This document shows positions 52,002-60,879 of a stretch of DNA of 64,000 nucleotides, one piece after another. How positions within the stretch are numbered: the stretch's first letter is position 1; every line of letters starts with the position of its first letter. Source of the stretch: Cohaesibacter marisflavi (GTDB taxonomy: Bacteria > Pseudomonadota > Alphaproteobacteria > Rhizobiales > Cohaesibacteraceae). Where the stretch lies: assembly GCF_900115225.1 (NCBI RefSeq), contig NZ_FOVR01000010.1, positions 124,001 to 188,000 of the forward strand, read 5' to 3'. Below the pieces are notes generated by a model, which ran no database searches, was not told the origin of the DNA, and saw only the letters and a program-made list of their open reading frames with translations. The position numbers and the translations under genes were made by a program.

Positions 52002-52444
52002 GTGTTCCCACAGAACAAAGAGCAGAGGTGGCGCGCCTTTATGCGCAATATTTCGAGACCCTCAGCCCAGAATCCGCAAAGGATGCGCAGGCTCTGATCA
52101 GTGATGATGTGCATTTCATCGATCCGTTCAACGATGTCAAAGGCAGAGAGAATTTCCAGCGGGTTGTCGACAAGATGTTCGAGGATGTGAAAGATCCCTG
52201 TTTTCAGATTCTGGATCTGGCATGGTCGGATGCTGCGGATCTTTGCCTCATGCGCTGGGATTTCTCATGCACGGCGCCGGTGATCGGGTTCTGGACAGTG
52301 CGCGGAGTGAGTGAAATTCGGTTCAATGATCAAAACCAGATTTGTGCTCATTATGACTATTGGGATGCGAGCAGACACTTTTATGCGCGCTTGCCGGTGA
52401 TTGGCTGGATGATCCGCAAAATCCAGAAGAAGGCCAGTATCTAG
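51998..52444 (+). CDS. NTF2-like (SnoaL-type) protein
   Basis: 148 residues. LYAQYFETLSPESAKDAQALISDDVHFIDPFNDVKGRENFQRVVDKMF and the later beta strands fit the cone-shaped NTF2-like fold used for binding or isomerising small hydrophobic ligands. It is translationally coupled to the SDR upstream. A shared terminator separates it from the convergent cfa-like gene. Confidence 0.75.
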   Translation: MSVPTEQRAEVARLYAQYFETLSPESAKDAQALISDDVHFIDPFNDVKGRENFQRVVDKMFEDVKDPCFQILDLAWSDAADLCLMRWDFSCTAPVIGFWTVRGVSEIRFNDQNQICAHYDYWDASRHFYARLPVIGWMIRKIQKKASI

Positions 52445-52493
52445 GGGGCAGGCAGGGCAGCCGCCTGATCCGATGACTGTTGCTGCATATGGA

Positions 52494-52526
52494 AAAAGGC
52501 ATGTCCAATTGAGGGGCATGCCTTTT
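52494..52526. terminator. Bidirectional terminator between NTF2-like and cfa-like genes
   Basis: AAAAGGCATG (52494-52503) pairs with CATGCCTTTT (52517-52526). A and T runs flank both sides. It serves both convergent operons. Confidence 0.9.
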
Positions 52527-52593
52527 GTTTTTCGGGCCTTTTGTTTTCCCGTCAGTTTGCGACAGTGCAGCTTCTTCCGAAGAGGGCTTAATA

Positions 52594-53850
52594 TTATGCG
52601 GGTCGTTCGTAGCAATAATGGCCCACATTGATGGTGTTATTGGCGAACCCTGCCTCACAATAGGCGAGATAGAACAGCCACATACGTTTGAAACGTTCGT
52701 CATAGCCGAGTTTGGAGATCTGCGGCCACTGCGCCAGAAATGCCTTGCTCCAGCGCGCCAGAGTCTTGGCATAATCCTGCGTGAATGTTTCCCTGAAGAC
52801 CGGAATGAGGCCTGCCTTTTTGGCGTGGTCATCCAGATGAACTTCCGTGGGCAACATGCCTCCGGGAAAGATGAAGGTCTGGATAAAGTCTGCGCCGCTG
52901 CGATATTTTTCAAAACCATTTTCGTCGATGGTGATCGCTTGCAGCGCGGCTCTTCCGCCCGGACGCAGATTGTCGTGCAGATGCTTGAAATAGACCGGCC
53001 AGTGCTCTTCGCCGACGGCCTCGATCATTTCGATGGAGGCGATGGCGTCATATTGTCCGGTCTCGTGGCGATAGTCGCGCAAGTGGAAGCGGGCAAGGTT
53101 GTCAAAGCCTTTGGATTTGGCCCTGTTAATCGAATAGTCGAGTTGCTCGGTTGAGAGGGTCAAGCCTTCCACCTTGCAGCCGATAGTGGCTGCGCGTTCT
53201 GCAAAGGCCCCCCAGCCACAGCCGATTTCGAGAATGGTGTCTCCGGGGCGAGCATTGCTCAATTGTAGCACCCGATCCAGTTTGCGCAGCTGGGCCTGTT
53301 CCAGCGCCTCATGCTCTTCGGTCTTGTAGGCAGAGGAATAGGTCATCGTGGGATCAAGCCACAATCGGTAGAAATCGTTGCCCAGATCATAGTGGAACGA
53401 GATATTCTTGCGGCTGCCCTTGATGCTGTTGGCTCGGGCCAGGTGTTTGAGATGGGCGATCCAGCGGGCGACCTTGCCATGGGAATAGAGTTTCTCATAT
53501 GTGGCGCGGTTCCTCAGGCACAGATCAAACAATCTTGCCAGATTGTCGCAGCTCCAGTGAGCCGAAATGAAGCTTTCCGCGACCCCAAGCATGCCGCGAG
53601 TGACAATGCTCCAGAGCGTTCGATTGTTGTGAATCTGGACCTGTACGATTGGCTCTTTCTCATTGCCTGACCCGAATAGGAGCTTGCCGCCTGAAGGCAG
53701 GATAAACTCGACATGGCCATAGTGCAGGCCTGAAAAAATGGGACTGAGGAAGCGGTGCCAGAGGCGCCCTTGCATCGTAGGCACCACGGACCCTGCCATG
53801 GAGCCAGACCGATCAAATTCCGCATGCGTTAGATTCTTCTGCAAACTCAT
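52594..53850 (-). CDS. Cyclopropane-fatty-acid synthase-like methyltransferase
   Basis: 418 residues. SAM-binding motif ILEIGCGWGAFAERAA near 200, FHYDLGNDFYRLWLDPTMTYSSAY, and YCEAGFANNTINVGHYCYERP at the end are Cfa-family features. Such enzymes methylenate or methylate unsaturated acyl chains of phospholipids. Its ATG overlaps the DUF1365 stop by four bases. The FAD oxidase-DUF1365-Cfa trio lies divergent from rpoE-chrR. In Rhodobacter related Cfa-like methylases under RpoE/ChrR control make furan fatty acid precursors. Confidence 0.88.
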   Translation of the reverse strand: MSLQKNLTHAEFDRSGSMAGSVVPTMQGRLWHRFLSPIFSGLHYGHVEFILPSGGKLLFGSGNEKEPIVQVQIHNNRTLWSIVTRGMLGVAESFISAHWSCDNLARLFDLCLRNRATYEKLYSHGKVARWIAHLKHLARANSIKGSRKNISFHYDLGNDFYRLWLDPTMTYSSAYKTEEHEALEQAQLRKLDRVLQLSNARPGDTILEIGCGWGAFAERAATIGCKVEGLTLSTEQLDYSINRAKSKGFDNLARFHLRDYRHETGQYDAIASIEMIEAVGEEHWPVYFKHLHDNLRPGGRAALQAITIDENGFEKYRSGADFIQTFIFPGGMLPTEVHLDDHAKKAGLIPVFRETFTQDYAKTLARWSKAFLAQWPQISKLGYDERFKRMWLFYLAYCEAGFANNTINVGHYCYERPA

Positions 53851-54698
53851 TGATGCAATCCTTTACCAAGTCTGGAGCGGTGAAGGCTTGAAACTTGCTC
53901 GGACGGCACGGGCGGTCGTTTGTGAAAAGGCGCGCCCTTGCGCCATAATTTCAAGGCTTCAAGATGTATGGCTGCGAGGATTTTCCATCCGCTCTGGATC
54001 AGCCTAACAAAAGTTAATGTTAGATTTCTAGTGGTGAAGGCCTTTTTTTGTGCGGTAAAGGAGGCCATCAGAGAAGAGGGTTGCTGGCCGCTCAATGTGA
54101 TTTGGTAGGACAGTTTTTCGTGCGGTAAGCGAATTGAGAAATTGTACTTTCCTTCAATATCCAGAAAAGGTGATACGTAGAATATCTTTTTCCCCTCATG
54201 GCGCAGCCTTTGGCCTTGTGACAAATTGCGCTCCTCATTGGTGAGAGCATAGATATAGTGAAAGCGTTCTCCGAATGTATTGCTGACCTGATAGAGGATC
54301 GCCTTGAGGTTGTTCTCCTGATCGCAACAGAAAAAGAGTGTTAGTGGATTGAAGCTGCGTCCCAGAACTCTTGGAAAGGTCAGCGCAGTAAAGCGGGTGG
54401 GGCGGTTAGCTTCCTCTGAGAATTCGCCAGAAGCTTCCACCAGATGCTCAAGATAGTCTTGCAGACTGTCGAATCCGGGTCCGATATAGTCCGCCTCATG
54501 AAAGCTGATGAGGTTAAAGTGGTTGACGGAAAAGAGGCGCGAACGTTGGTTTATCTCGTCAAGCTTGTCGAGCGGCAGGAGCATTGAGGTCACCCTGTAG
54601 GCAAGGCGATGTTCCACTGCGCCGCTGCGCACATGGCTGACGATGCCTTCATAAAGACAGGCATCAGGGGCAAAGGTGAGGGCTTCGTTGTTCATCAT
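53847..54698 (-). CDS. DUF1365 family protein
   Basis: 283 residues from the ATG at 54698, which overlaps the stop of the FAD gene (ATGA). LYEGIVSHVRSGAVEHRLAYRVTSMLLPLDKLDEI and PRVLGRSFNPLTLFFCCDQENNLKAILYQVSNTFGERFHY are DUF1365 signatures. The frame is open 68 codons upstream inside the FAD gene, but this is a shadow. Biochemical function unknown; the constant pairing with Cfa-like and FAD genes points to lipid modification. Confidence 0.88.
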   Translation of the reverse strand: MMNNEALTFAPDACLYEGIVSHVRSGAVEHRLAYRVTSMLLPLDKLDEINQRSRLFSVNHFNLISFHEADYIGPGFDSLQDYLEHLVEASGEFSEEANRPTRFTALTFPRVLGRSFNPLTLFFCCDQENNLKAILYQVSNTFGERFHYIYALTNEERNLSQGQRLRHEGKKIFYVSPFLDIEGKYNFSIRLPHEKLSYQITLSGQQPSSLMASFTAQKKAFTTRNLTLTFVRLIQSGWKILAAIHLEALKLWRKGAPFHKRPPVPSEQVSSLHRSRLGKGLHQ

Positions 54699-56089
54699 TT
54701 TGCTAAAGCCAAAAGCTCTGCCTTGTCGCCTTTGCCAAGTGTCCGTGCTGTTCTTGCTTTTGGTGGAGCAACAAAGATCCGGTTTGAAGGATCTTCTAGC
54801 GTCCATGGTCGCGGTACGCCGCCGAGCTGCTCCGCAACCGCAAGGCCAGCCTGAATGCCATCCTCGTGGAAACCATAACCGAAATAGGCCCCGCAGAACC
54901 ATGTCCGTCGAATGCCCTGAAGTGCCCAGAGTTTATTCTGGGCTTTAATTGCCTGCATTGAGAAGACAGGATGATGATAAAGCTGCGAACGCAGAACGGT
55001 GCCTTCTGCCGGTTGCTCAATCGGGTTGAGCGTAACAAATAGATCGTCCTTGCAGGCCAACGGCTGAAGCTTGTTCATCCAATAGGTCACACAGAGCCGC
55101 GGATCGCTTGCTTCGCCTTGCTCGCCAGCGCCGCTATCCTGAATATAGTTCCAGCTTGCCCAGGCCGCTCGGCGACGTGGCATCAAGGCTGGATCCTTGT
55201 GCAGGATCGCCAGATTTTTGTGATAAGGAATGGCCTCCAGCGTGGTGCGTTCGGCTTCATCCATATCGCCGCCACTGGCACCAAGGATCTGCAAGGCCTG
55301 ATCGGCATGGCAGGCAAGCACCACATGGTCATAGCGCTTTTCAAGGCCCTGACGGGTGCGGATCGTCACGGAGCCGGGGCGTCGCTCCAGCGCGGTGATG
55401 GATTGATTGAGATGGATATCGCCTGATACAAGGCTGGCGATCTTCTCGACATAGCGTTTCGAGCCGCCGGGAATGGTGCGCCATTGCGGACGATTGCGGA
55501 ATTGCACCAGCCCGTGGTTGATCGAAAAGCGCATGAAGGCTTCGAAGGGAAACTTCATCATTTCTTCTGACGGAATGCACCAGATGGCGGCGCCCATTGG
55601 CACCAGATGATCATGGATGAAGGCATCAGAGTAATTGTTGGCCTTTAGATAGTCTTCCAACGTCATGGATTGGGCCAGAGCGGTTTCGATATCACGAGGG
55701 GCCTCCATATAAAAGCGCCTGATATCTGTCAGCATTTTCAAGAAGCGCGGATTGAGAGCGTTGGAAGGTTTGGCGAAGAGGCCCTTTAAGCCCTGTCCGC
55801 TATATTCCTGATCGCTATCGCGCAAGGACGCGGAGAAGGACATGTCAGATAGCGCAGTGTCGACTTCGAGATGGTCAAACAGTCGGGTCAGGTTCGGATA
55901 GGTGCGCTCGTTATAAACGATAAAACCGGTATCCACATCAATCGGGCCAGTGGATGTTTCCACGGTCTGCGTATTGGCATGCCCACCCAGACGATCGTCT
56001 TTTTCAAAAATATCGACCCTATGATTCTTCGAGAGAAGCCAGGCTGCCGAAAGTCCTGAAATACCTGATCCGATAACTGCTATCTGCAT
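54695..56089 (-). CDS. FAD-dependent amine oxidase-like oxidoreductase
   Basis: 464 residues. Dinucleotide-binding motif AVIGSGISGLSAAWLL at the N-terminus with RLGGHANTQTV as the second FAD segment, and a C-terminal FCGAYFGYGFHEDGIQAGLAVAEQLGG. It resembles the NAD(P)-binding desaturase/oxidase proteins linked to DUF1365 and Cfa-like genes. Probably oxidises acyl chains in stress lipid synthesis (inference). CGGAG lies six bases before the ATG. First gene of the operon, divergent from rpoE. Confidence 0.85.
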   Translation of the reverse strand: MQIAVIGSGISGLSAAWLLSKNHRVDIFEKDDRLGGHANTQTVETSTGPIDVDTGFIVYNERTYPNLTRLFDHLEVDTALSDMSFSASLRDSDQEYSGQGLKGLFAKPSNALNPRFLKMLTDIRRFYMEAPRDIETALAQSMTLEDYLKANNYSDAFIHDHLVPMGAAIWCIPSEEMMKFPFEAFMRFSINHGLVQFRNRPQWRTIPGGSKRYVEKIASLVSGDIHLNQSITALERRPGSVTIRTRQGLEKRYDHVVLACHADQALQILGASGGDMDEAERTTLEAIPYHKNLAILHKDPALMPRRRAAWASWNYIQDSGAGEQGEASDPRLCVTYWMNKLQPLACKDDLFVTLNPIEQPAEGTVLRSQLYHHPVFSMQAIKAQNKLWALQGIRRTWFCGAYFGYGFHEDGIQAGLAVAEQLGGVPRPWTLEDPSNRIFVAPPKARTARTLGKGDKAELLALAK

Positions 56090-56111
56090 TGTAAACTCCG
56101 CGGTTTTTCAA

Positions 56112-56141
56112 CTTATTCGTTTTATCCGAGGCAATGGATCA
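56112..56141 (-). promoter_or_regulatory. RpoE-type -35 element of the FAD-DUF1365-cfa operon
   Basis: On the minus strand TGATCC (56141-56136) is followed after 20 bases by TAAGTT. The -35 is identical to that before rpoE. The spacing is looser than for rpoE, so the -10 is uncertain. Confidence 0.5.
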
Positions 56142-56205
56142 CTTTCTAAAGTCAGAGTTTTTCTATCTTACAAAATTTTTTTTGCCTTCGGGCTCGCACT
56201 TTTTG

Positions 56206-56235
56206 TGATCCGCCTTTGTACTTACCCAGTAAAAG
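56206..56235 (+). promoter_or_regulatory. RpoE-type promoter of rpoE-chrR
   Basis: TGATCC (56206-56211), 18 bases, TAAAAG (56230-56235). TGATCC is the -35 recognised by RpoE of Rhodobacter, whose gene is autoregulated. The predicted leader is about 75 bases. Confidence 0.65.
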
Positions 56236-56314
56236 GTCATGAACGCATTTTGGGATGGATTTGATGATGACAATGGTGCAAGCTCTCTCGAAAAGATCGA
56301 AGGGAGGCGGGTGT

Positions 56315-56869
56315 ATGACCGCTGGCCAACTCAGTGCCATGCTTGTTGCGTTGGGTGAACATCATGATCGCGGTGCCTTTCGGCAGCTGTTCGATCATTT
56401 TGCGCCGCGCTTGAAGAGTTTTTACCTTAAAGCGGGAACGAATCCGCAGATGGCTGAAGAGCTGGTGCAGGAGACCTTCACGCAGATCTGGCGTAAAGCG
56501 CATTTATATAGGCCTGATAAGGCCGCAGCTTCGACCTGGATCTTCACCATCGCCCGAAATCAGCGCATTGATCGCCTTCGCTCTGAAAAGAGCTTTGTTT
56601 ACAAGGATGAGGATTTCTTTGCTTCCAAGCTGGTGTCTGATGAAGAGCAGACTACAGAGGTTCATCGCAATGAACTGGTGGAGCGGGTTTCCAAGGCCAT
56701 GGCCCTGTTGCCCAGCAATCAGGCCGAGATTGTGAGCATGGCCTTTTATGACGAAGCGACCCATGCAGAAATTGCCCAGAAACTGTCATTGCCCTTGGGG
56801 ACTGTCAAATCCCGCATGCGGCTGGCATTTGGGCGCTTGAGAAATATTTTGTCGGAGGTGGAAGCATGA
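56315..56869 (+). CDS. rpoE: ECF sigma factor of the RpoE/ChrR type
   Basis: 184 residues from the ATG at 56315, which has GGAGG seven bases upstream; the frame is open 20 codons further. Region 2 (FDHFAPRLKSFYLKAGTNPQMAEELVQETFTQIWRKAHLY...STWIFTIARNQRIDRLR) and region 4 (LPSNQAEIVSMAFYDEATHAEIAQKLSLPLGTVKSRMRLAFGRLR) are complete. It is coupled to chrR by a four-base overlap. In Rhodobacter this sigma is freed by singlet oxygen and drives photo-oxidative stress genes. Confidence 0.93.
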   Translation: MTAGQLSAMLVALGEHHDRGAFRQLFDHFAPRLKSFYLKAGTNPQMAEELVQETFTQIWRKAHLYRPDKAAASTWIFTIARNQRIDRLRSEKSFVYKDEDFFASKLVSDEEQTTEVHRNELVERVSKAMALLPSNQAEIVSMAFYDEATHAEIAQKLSLPLGTVKSRMRLAFGRLRNILSEVEA

Positions 56870-57552
56870 TTCACCATCATTTGAGCGACGAAATGATACT
56901 GGCCTATGCTGCTGGCAGCCTTTCTGCCGGGCAGGCAATGGTGGTGGCTTGTCATCTGGACATTTGCCCCGCCTGTGCTGCAAGGGTGGCAGAAGCTGAA
57001 GTGATCGGTGGCGCTCTGATCGCTGATGTCGAAGAGACCGCTGTATCTGATGACCTGTTTAACCAGATTTTGGTGGATGTGGATGAAGCTCAAAGCTTCC
57101 CTGAGCCCGAGCGCACTGGTGCGTCAGCATCAGGTGATCTGTCTTCATCGTCCTATCTTGACGGGCGCTATGTGCCCCGCCTGCTGGCCAATATGATCGG
57201 TGATGACTTTGCTGCTGTGCGTTGGCGCACTGTGGGGCCGGGTATCAGACAATTCGTCTTGCCGGTGCCTTCATCGGAAGGGGAGAAGGTACGCCTTCTC
57301 AAACTCTCGCCGGGGTTTGTTACGCCCGATCACAGTCATCACGGCAGTGAATTGACCCTTGTGCTGAAGGGCTCCTTTTCTGACGATACGGGCCGGTATC
57401 GGGTTGGGGATATTCAGGATGCCGAAGAGGACATGCATCATCAGCCGATGGCCGATACTGAAGAGGACTGCATCTGTCTGGTTTGCACCGATGCGCCCTT
57501 GGAATTCAAGGGTGTGATCACGCGGCTGTTGCAGCCGATTATCGGTATCTGA
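56866..57552 (+). CDS. chrR: Zinc anti-sigma factor ChrR
   Basis: 228 residues. The N-terminal anti-sigma domain has His5 and HLDICPAC (His30, Cys34, Cys37), the zinc site of ZAS anti-sigma factors. The C-terminal cupin domain has DHSHHGSE (His156, His158, Glu162) and His191/192, the second zinc site that senses singlet oxygen in Rhodobacter ChrR. All ligands are kept. It holds RpoE inactive until the signal arrives. Confidence 0.95.
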   Translation: MIHHHLSDEMILAYAAGSLSAGQAMVVACHLDICPACAARVAEAEVIGGALIADVEETAVSDDLFNQILVDVDEAQSFPEPERTGASASGDLSSSSYLDGRYVPRLLANMIGDDFAAVRWRTVGPGIRQFVLPVPSSEGEKVRLLKLSPGFVTPDHSHHGSELTLVLKGSFSDDTGRYRVGDIQDAEEDMHHQPMADTEEDCICLVCTDAPLEFKGVITRLLQPIIGI

Positions 57553-58325
57553 TGGCGGTCAACTCCGTGCCTGAGGCTCTCATGAAAGACAAGGTCGAGC
57601 GTATCGCCGTGATTGGTGCCACGGGTAGCATCGGGGCTGCTTTGTCGGATAATCTTATGGAACTTTTTCCTTCGGCGACGCTGCTTGCAGTCGGGCGCAG
57701 CGTACCTTCAAGGGAGGAGAATGCGGGCCATAAGGCTCCGGTTTGCATTGGAGGCTTCGATCTACTTGAAGAGGAAAGCATTCACACTGTCTGCTCTCAA
57801 ATCGTAGCCGATGGAATGCCCGATCTCGTCTTTGTCGCAACGGGGATTCTGCATGACGGCGATGCCTTTCCCGAGCGATCGATCAAGGATCTCAATAGGC
57901 AATCGATGCAGCATCTGCTGGCTGTCAATCTGGTCGGGCCAAGCCTCATCATGAAGCATCTTCTGCCTCATGTGCCGCGCAAGGGCGCTTTCCGTATGGG
58001 GCTTTTGAGTGCGCGGGTCGGCTCGATATCGGACAATCAGCTTGGTGGCTGGTATAGCTATCGCACGTCCAAGGCTGGCCTTAACATGATGATCAAGGGA
58101 GCGGCAATCGAGCTCAAGCGGCGCAATCGGGATGCCATTCTGGTTGGCCTGCATCCGGGCACGGTTGAGAGTGCCTTGTCCCAACCCTTTCAACGGAATG
58201 TTCCCCCACAAAAGCTTTTCACGCCAGAGCATGCGTCCCGCTGTCTGGTGGAGGTTTTGCTATCGCGAAGCCCTGATCAGTCCGGCCTGTGCTTTGACTG
58301 GGCGGGCAAGGAGATTGAACCGTGA
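57552..58325 (+). CDS. Short-chain dehydrogenase in the rpoE operon
   Basis: 257 residues from ATG 57552, which overlaps the chrR stop (TGATG). An ATG at 57582 with GAGG five bases upstream is an equally good start. RIAVIGATGSIGAALSDNLMELF binds NAD(P). WYSYRTSKAGLNMMIKGAAIELKRR carries the Tyr-x3-Lys pair. Similar to C-factor-like SDRs. Fourteen or so of its last bases precede a GTG overlap with the photolyase gene. Confidence 0.88.
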   Translation: MAVNSVPEALMKDKVERIAVIGATGSIGAALSDNLMELFPSATLLAVGRSVPSREENAGHKAPVCIGGFDLLEEESIHTVCSQIVADGMPDLVFVATGILHDGDAFPERSIKDLNRQSMQHLLAVNLVGPSLIMKHLLPHVPRKGAFRMGLLSARVGSISDNQLGGWYSYRTSKAGLNMMIKGAAIELKRRNRDAILVGLHPGTVESALSQPFQRNVPPQKLFTPEHASRCLVEVLLSRSPDQSGLCFDWAGKEIEP

Positions 58326-59749
58326 GCGATATCGCCATTCATTGGTTCCGGCAGGATCTGCGCCTGTCGGATAATCCCGCACTTGCCAAAGCGGTTGAGA
58401 AGGGGGACCTGATCCCCGTTTATATTCTGGATGACGAGAATGCCGGAGCCGACGCCATGGGCGGGGCCAGCCGCTGGTGGCTGCATGAGGCGCTTCGGAT
58501 TTTGAATGATCAGCTCGGTGGTCATTTGCGGCTCTATAAGGGCGATGCCAAGGAAATTCTTCCAAAGCTGGCTGCGCTACACGATGCGCGCGTGGTGAGT
58601 TGGACCCGCTGTTATGAGCCATGGCGGGTGACGCGCGACAAGGCCATCAAGGAAAGGCTGGATGCGCAAGGCTGCGAAACGATCCGGCTGAATGGTTCTT
58701 TGCTGTGGGAGCCCTGGGCCATCAAGAAGCAGGATGGCACACCCTACAAGGTCTTCACTCCCTTCTTTCGCAAAGGATGCCTTCAGGCCCCCCCGCCAGC
58801 AGTGCCCATGGATGCGCCCGAAGACATCCATTTTGCCGATCCGAAAAAGGAGGATGGTGCAGTTGCGCTCGACGGGCTGTCCCTGTTGCCCGAGATCGAG
58901 TGGTATAAACAGATGGCGCCGCATTGGGAGATCGGTGAGGCTGGCGCTCAGGCGGCGCTGGAGCGCTTTCTGGACGAAGGGTTGAATGGCTACAAGTCGG
59001 GCAGGGACATCCCCTCCCTGCCGCATGTGTCGCGTCTCTCGCCCTATCTGCATTGGGGGCATATTTCGCCCAACCAGATCTGGCATGCGCTGGATTGTCT
59101 GGAGGACGACGCGGTTCCTGATCGGGATGTCGATCATTTCCGCTCCGAGCTGGCGTGGCGGGAATTTTCCTACTCCTTGCTCTATTACAATCAAGAGCTC
59201 ACGTCTGTGCCCTTGCAGCCCAAATTTGCCGGTTTCGAATGGCAGAATGATCCTGCCAAGCTGAGCGCCTGGCAAAAAGGTATGACGGGCATTCCCATCG
59301 TTGATGCTGGCATGCGGGAGCTGTGGCAGACCGGCTACATGCATAATCGTGTGCGGATGATCGTTGCCTCCTTCCTCATCAAGAATATGCGAACGGATTG
59401 GCGCAAGGGCGAAGCATGGTTCTGGGACACGTTGGTGGATGCTGATCTGGCCAACAATGCTGCCAGCTGGCAATGGGTGGCGGGCTGCGGCGCAGATGCG
59501 GCTCCCTATTTCCGGATTTTCAACCCCGTTTTGCAGGCCGAGAAGTTCGATGCTGATGGCGACTATATTCGCCTGTATGTCCCCGAGCTCGTAAAGCTGC
59601 CGAATAAATATCTGTTCAAGCCATGGACGACCCCCAAGGACATAATGGCTGAAGCTGGCGTTCGACTTGGGGAAACCTATCCGATGCCGGTTGTCGATCT
59701 CAAGGCAAGCCGCGAAGCTGCGCTTGATGCTTACAAGGCGCTGAGCTAG
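58322..59749 (+). CDS. phrB: Deoxyribodipyrimidine photolyase
   Basis: 475 residues, starting with GTG that overlaps the SDR stop by four bases. AIHWFRQDLRLSDNPALAKA is the antenna-binding N-domain. WREFSYSLLYYN, NRVRMIVASFLIKNM, and WFWDTLVDADLANNAASWQWVAGCGADAAPYFRIFNP form the FAD domain with the electron-transfer Trp residues. It repairs pyrimidine dimers with blue light. A photolyase in the rpoE-chrR operon matches the light-stress role of this sigma factor in Rhodobacter. Confidence 0.95.
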   Translation: MSDIAIHWFRQDLRLSDNPALAKAVEKGDLIPVYILDDENAGADAMGGASRWWLHEALRILNDQLGGHLRLYKGDAKEILPKLAALHDARVVSWTRCYEPWRVTRDKAIKERLDAQGCETIRLNGSLLWEPWAIKKQDGTPYKVFTPFFRKGCLQAPPPAVPMDAPEDIHFADPKKEDGAVALDGLSLLPEIEWYKQMAPHWEIGEAGAQAALERFLDEGLNGYKSGRDIPSLPHVSRLSPYLHWGHISPNQIWHALDCLEDDAVPDRDVDHFRSELAWREFSYSLLYYNQELTSVPLQPKFAGFEWQNDPAKLSAWQKGMTGIPIVDAGMRELWQTGYMHNRVRMIVASFLIKNMRTDWRKGEAWFWDTLVDADLANNAASWQWVAGCGADAAPYFRIFNPVLQAEKFDADGDYIRLYVPELVKLPNKYLFKPWTTPKDIMAEAGVRLGETYPMPVVDLKASREAALDAYKALS

Positions 59750-59857
59750 CCGCTGGCCAGCTTACCGGCTTTGGGCTATAAAAAAGGGATGTGTGTCCGC
59801 TCGATGGTTCCTCGCTATACGGGCTTTTGTCCTTTGTTTTCCCCTCGGGAGTATACC

Positions 59858-60715
59858 ATGCCGCTATTTGATGATCGCCTCTGCACGCTTGGAGAAGGCC
59901 CCCTTTGGCATCCTCTGCGCAAACAGCTTTTCTGGTTTGATATCATGGGCAAGACCCTGTTGACCCGCACCGGGGACAGCGTGCAGTCATGGACATTTGA
60001 TGAATATGTCAGCGCCGGAGGCTGGGTGGACAAGGAGCGTATTCTCATAGCGAGCTACAGCTCCCTGTTTGTCTTCAACGTGGAAACGGGCGCTCAGGAG
60101 AAGCTCTGCGATCTTGAAGCCGACAAGCCGGAAAATCGCTGCAATGATGGGCGGGCAGACCCCTATGGCGGTTTCTGGATCGGCACGATGGGGATCAAAT
60201 CCGAGCCCGGGGCCGGTGCCTTTTATCGCTATTATCGCGGTGAGCTGCGCAAGCTCTACGCCAACATCACCATCACCAATGGCGCCTGTTTTTCAGCCGA
60301 CCGGCAATGGGCCTGCTTTACCGATACGAAGAGTCGGCAAATGATGCGGGTTGCGCTGGATTCACAGGGCTGGCCCAAAGGGGAGCCTGAGGTGTATCTC
60401 GATTTTCGTGCAGATGATCTCAATATTGACGGAACGGTGTTTGATGTCGCTGGTAATGTCTGGATCGCTCATTGGGGAATTCATGCGGTGCGTGCCTATG
60501 GGCCAGATGGAAAGCAAGTGCATGAAGAGGTGTTTCCGGTGACGCGGGTTTCCTGTCCAGCATTCGGTGGGGATGACTTCAAGACGCTTTATGTAACCTC
60601 GGCCCGAAGTGGTGCGAAGGAAGAGGAGCTGGCGCGTGAGCCGTTGGCCGGTGCGACCTTTGCCTGTCGCCTCGCATTTGAAGGGCAAGCGGAAAACCAG
60701 ATCCTGCTGGCTTGA
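59858..60715 (+). CDS. SMP-30/gluconolactonase family protein
   Basis: 285 residues from ATG 59858 (GGGAG six bases upstream). CTLGEGPLWHPLRKQLFWFDIMG gives the first metal ligand Glu. NRCNDGRADPYGGFWIGTMG and LNIDGTVFDVAGNVWIAHWG supply the Asn and Asp ligands of this six-bladed propeller. It hydrolyses sugar lactones such as gluconolactone or arabinonolactone. It stands alone, 108 bases after phrB, and may belong with sugar catabolism downstream. Confidence 0.88.
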   Translation: MPLFDDRLCTLGEGPLWHPLRKQLFWFDIMGKTLLTRTGDSVQSWTFDEYVSAGGWVDKERILIASYSSLFVFNVETGAQEKLCDLEADKPENRCNDGRADPYGGFWIGTMGIKSEPGAGAFYRYYRGELRKLYANITITNGACFSADRQWACFTDTKSRQMMRVALDSQGWPKGEPEVYLDFRADDLNIDGTVFDVAGNVWIAHWGIHAVRAYGPDGKQVHEEVFPVTRVSCPAFGGDDFKTLYVTSARSGAKEEELAREPLAGATFACRLAFEGQAENQILLA

Positions 60716-60780
60716 TCCGTTTTACATTATCTGGTGACATCCTCTAGAGGGCTCTCCGCAGCTTTGGCTCGTGTGCATAA

Positions 60781-60810
60781 GAAAGCCCGCAAGCTGCGGC
60801 TTGCGGGCTT
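60781..60810 (-). terminator. Terminator of the aldolase operon
   Basis: AAGCCCGCAAGC (60783-60794), loop TGCG, GCTTGCGGGCTT (60799-60810) is a perfect 12-base stem. On the minus strand it is followed by TCTTATG, a short U-rich tail. Confidence 0.78.
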
Positions 60811-60879
60811 CATGCCGATCAGGACATCCAAAGTAAGTGGGGTGGGACGCTGCCCTGATGTGTCTGCTAAGTCAACCGA

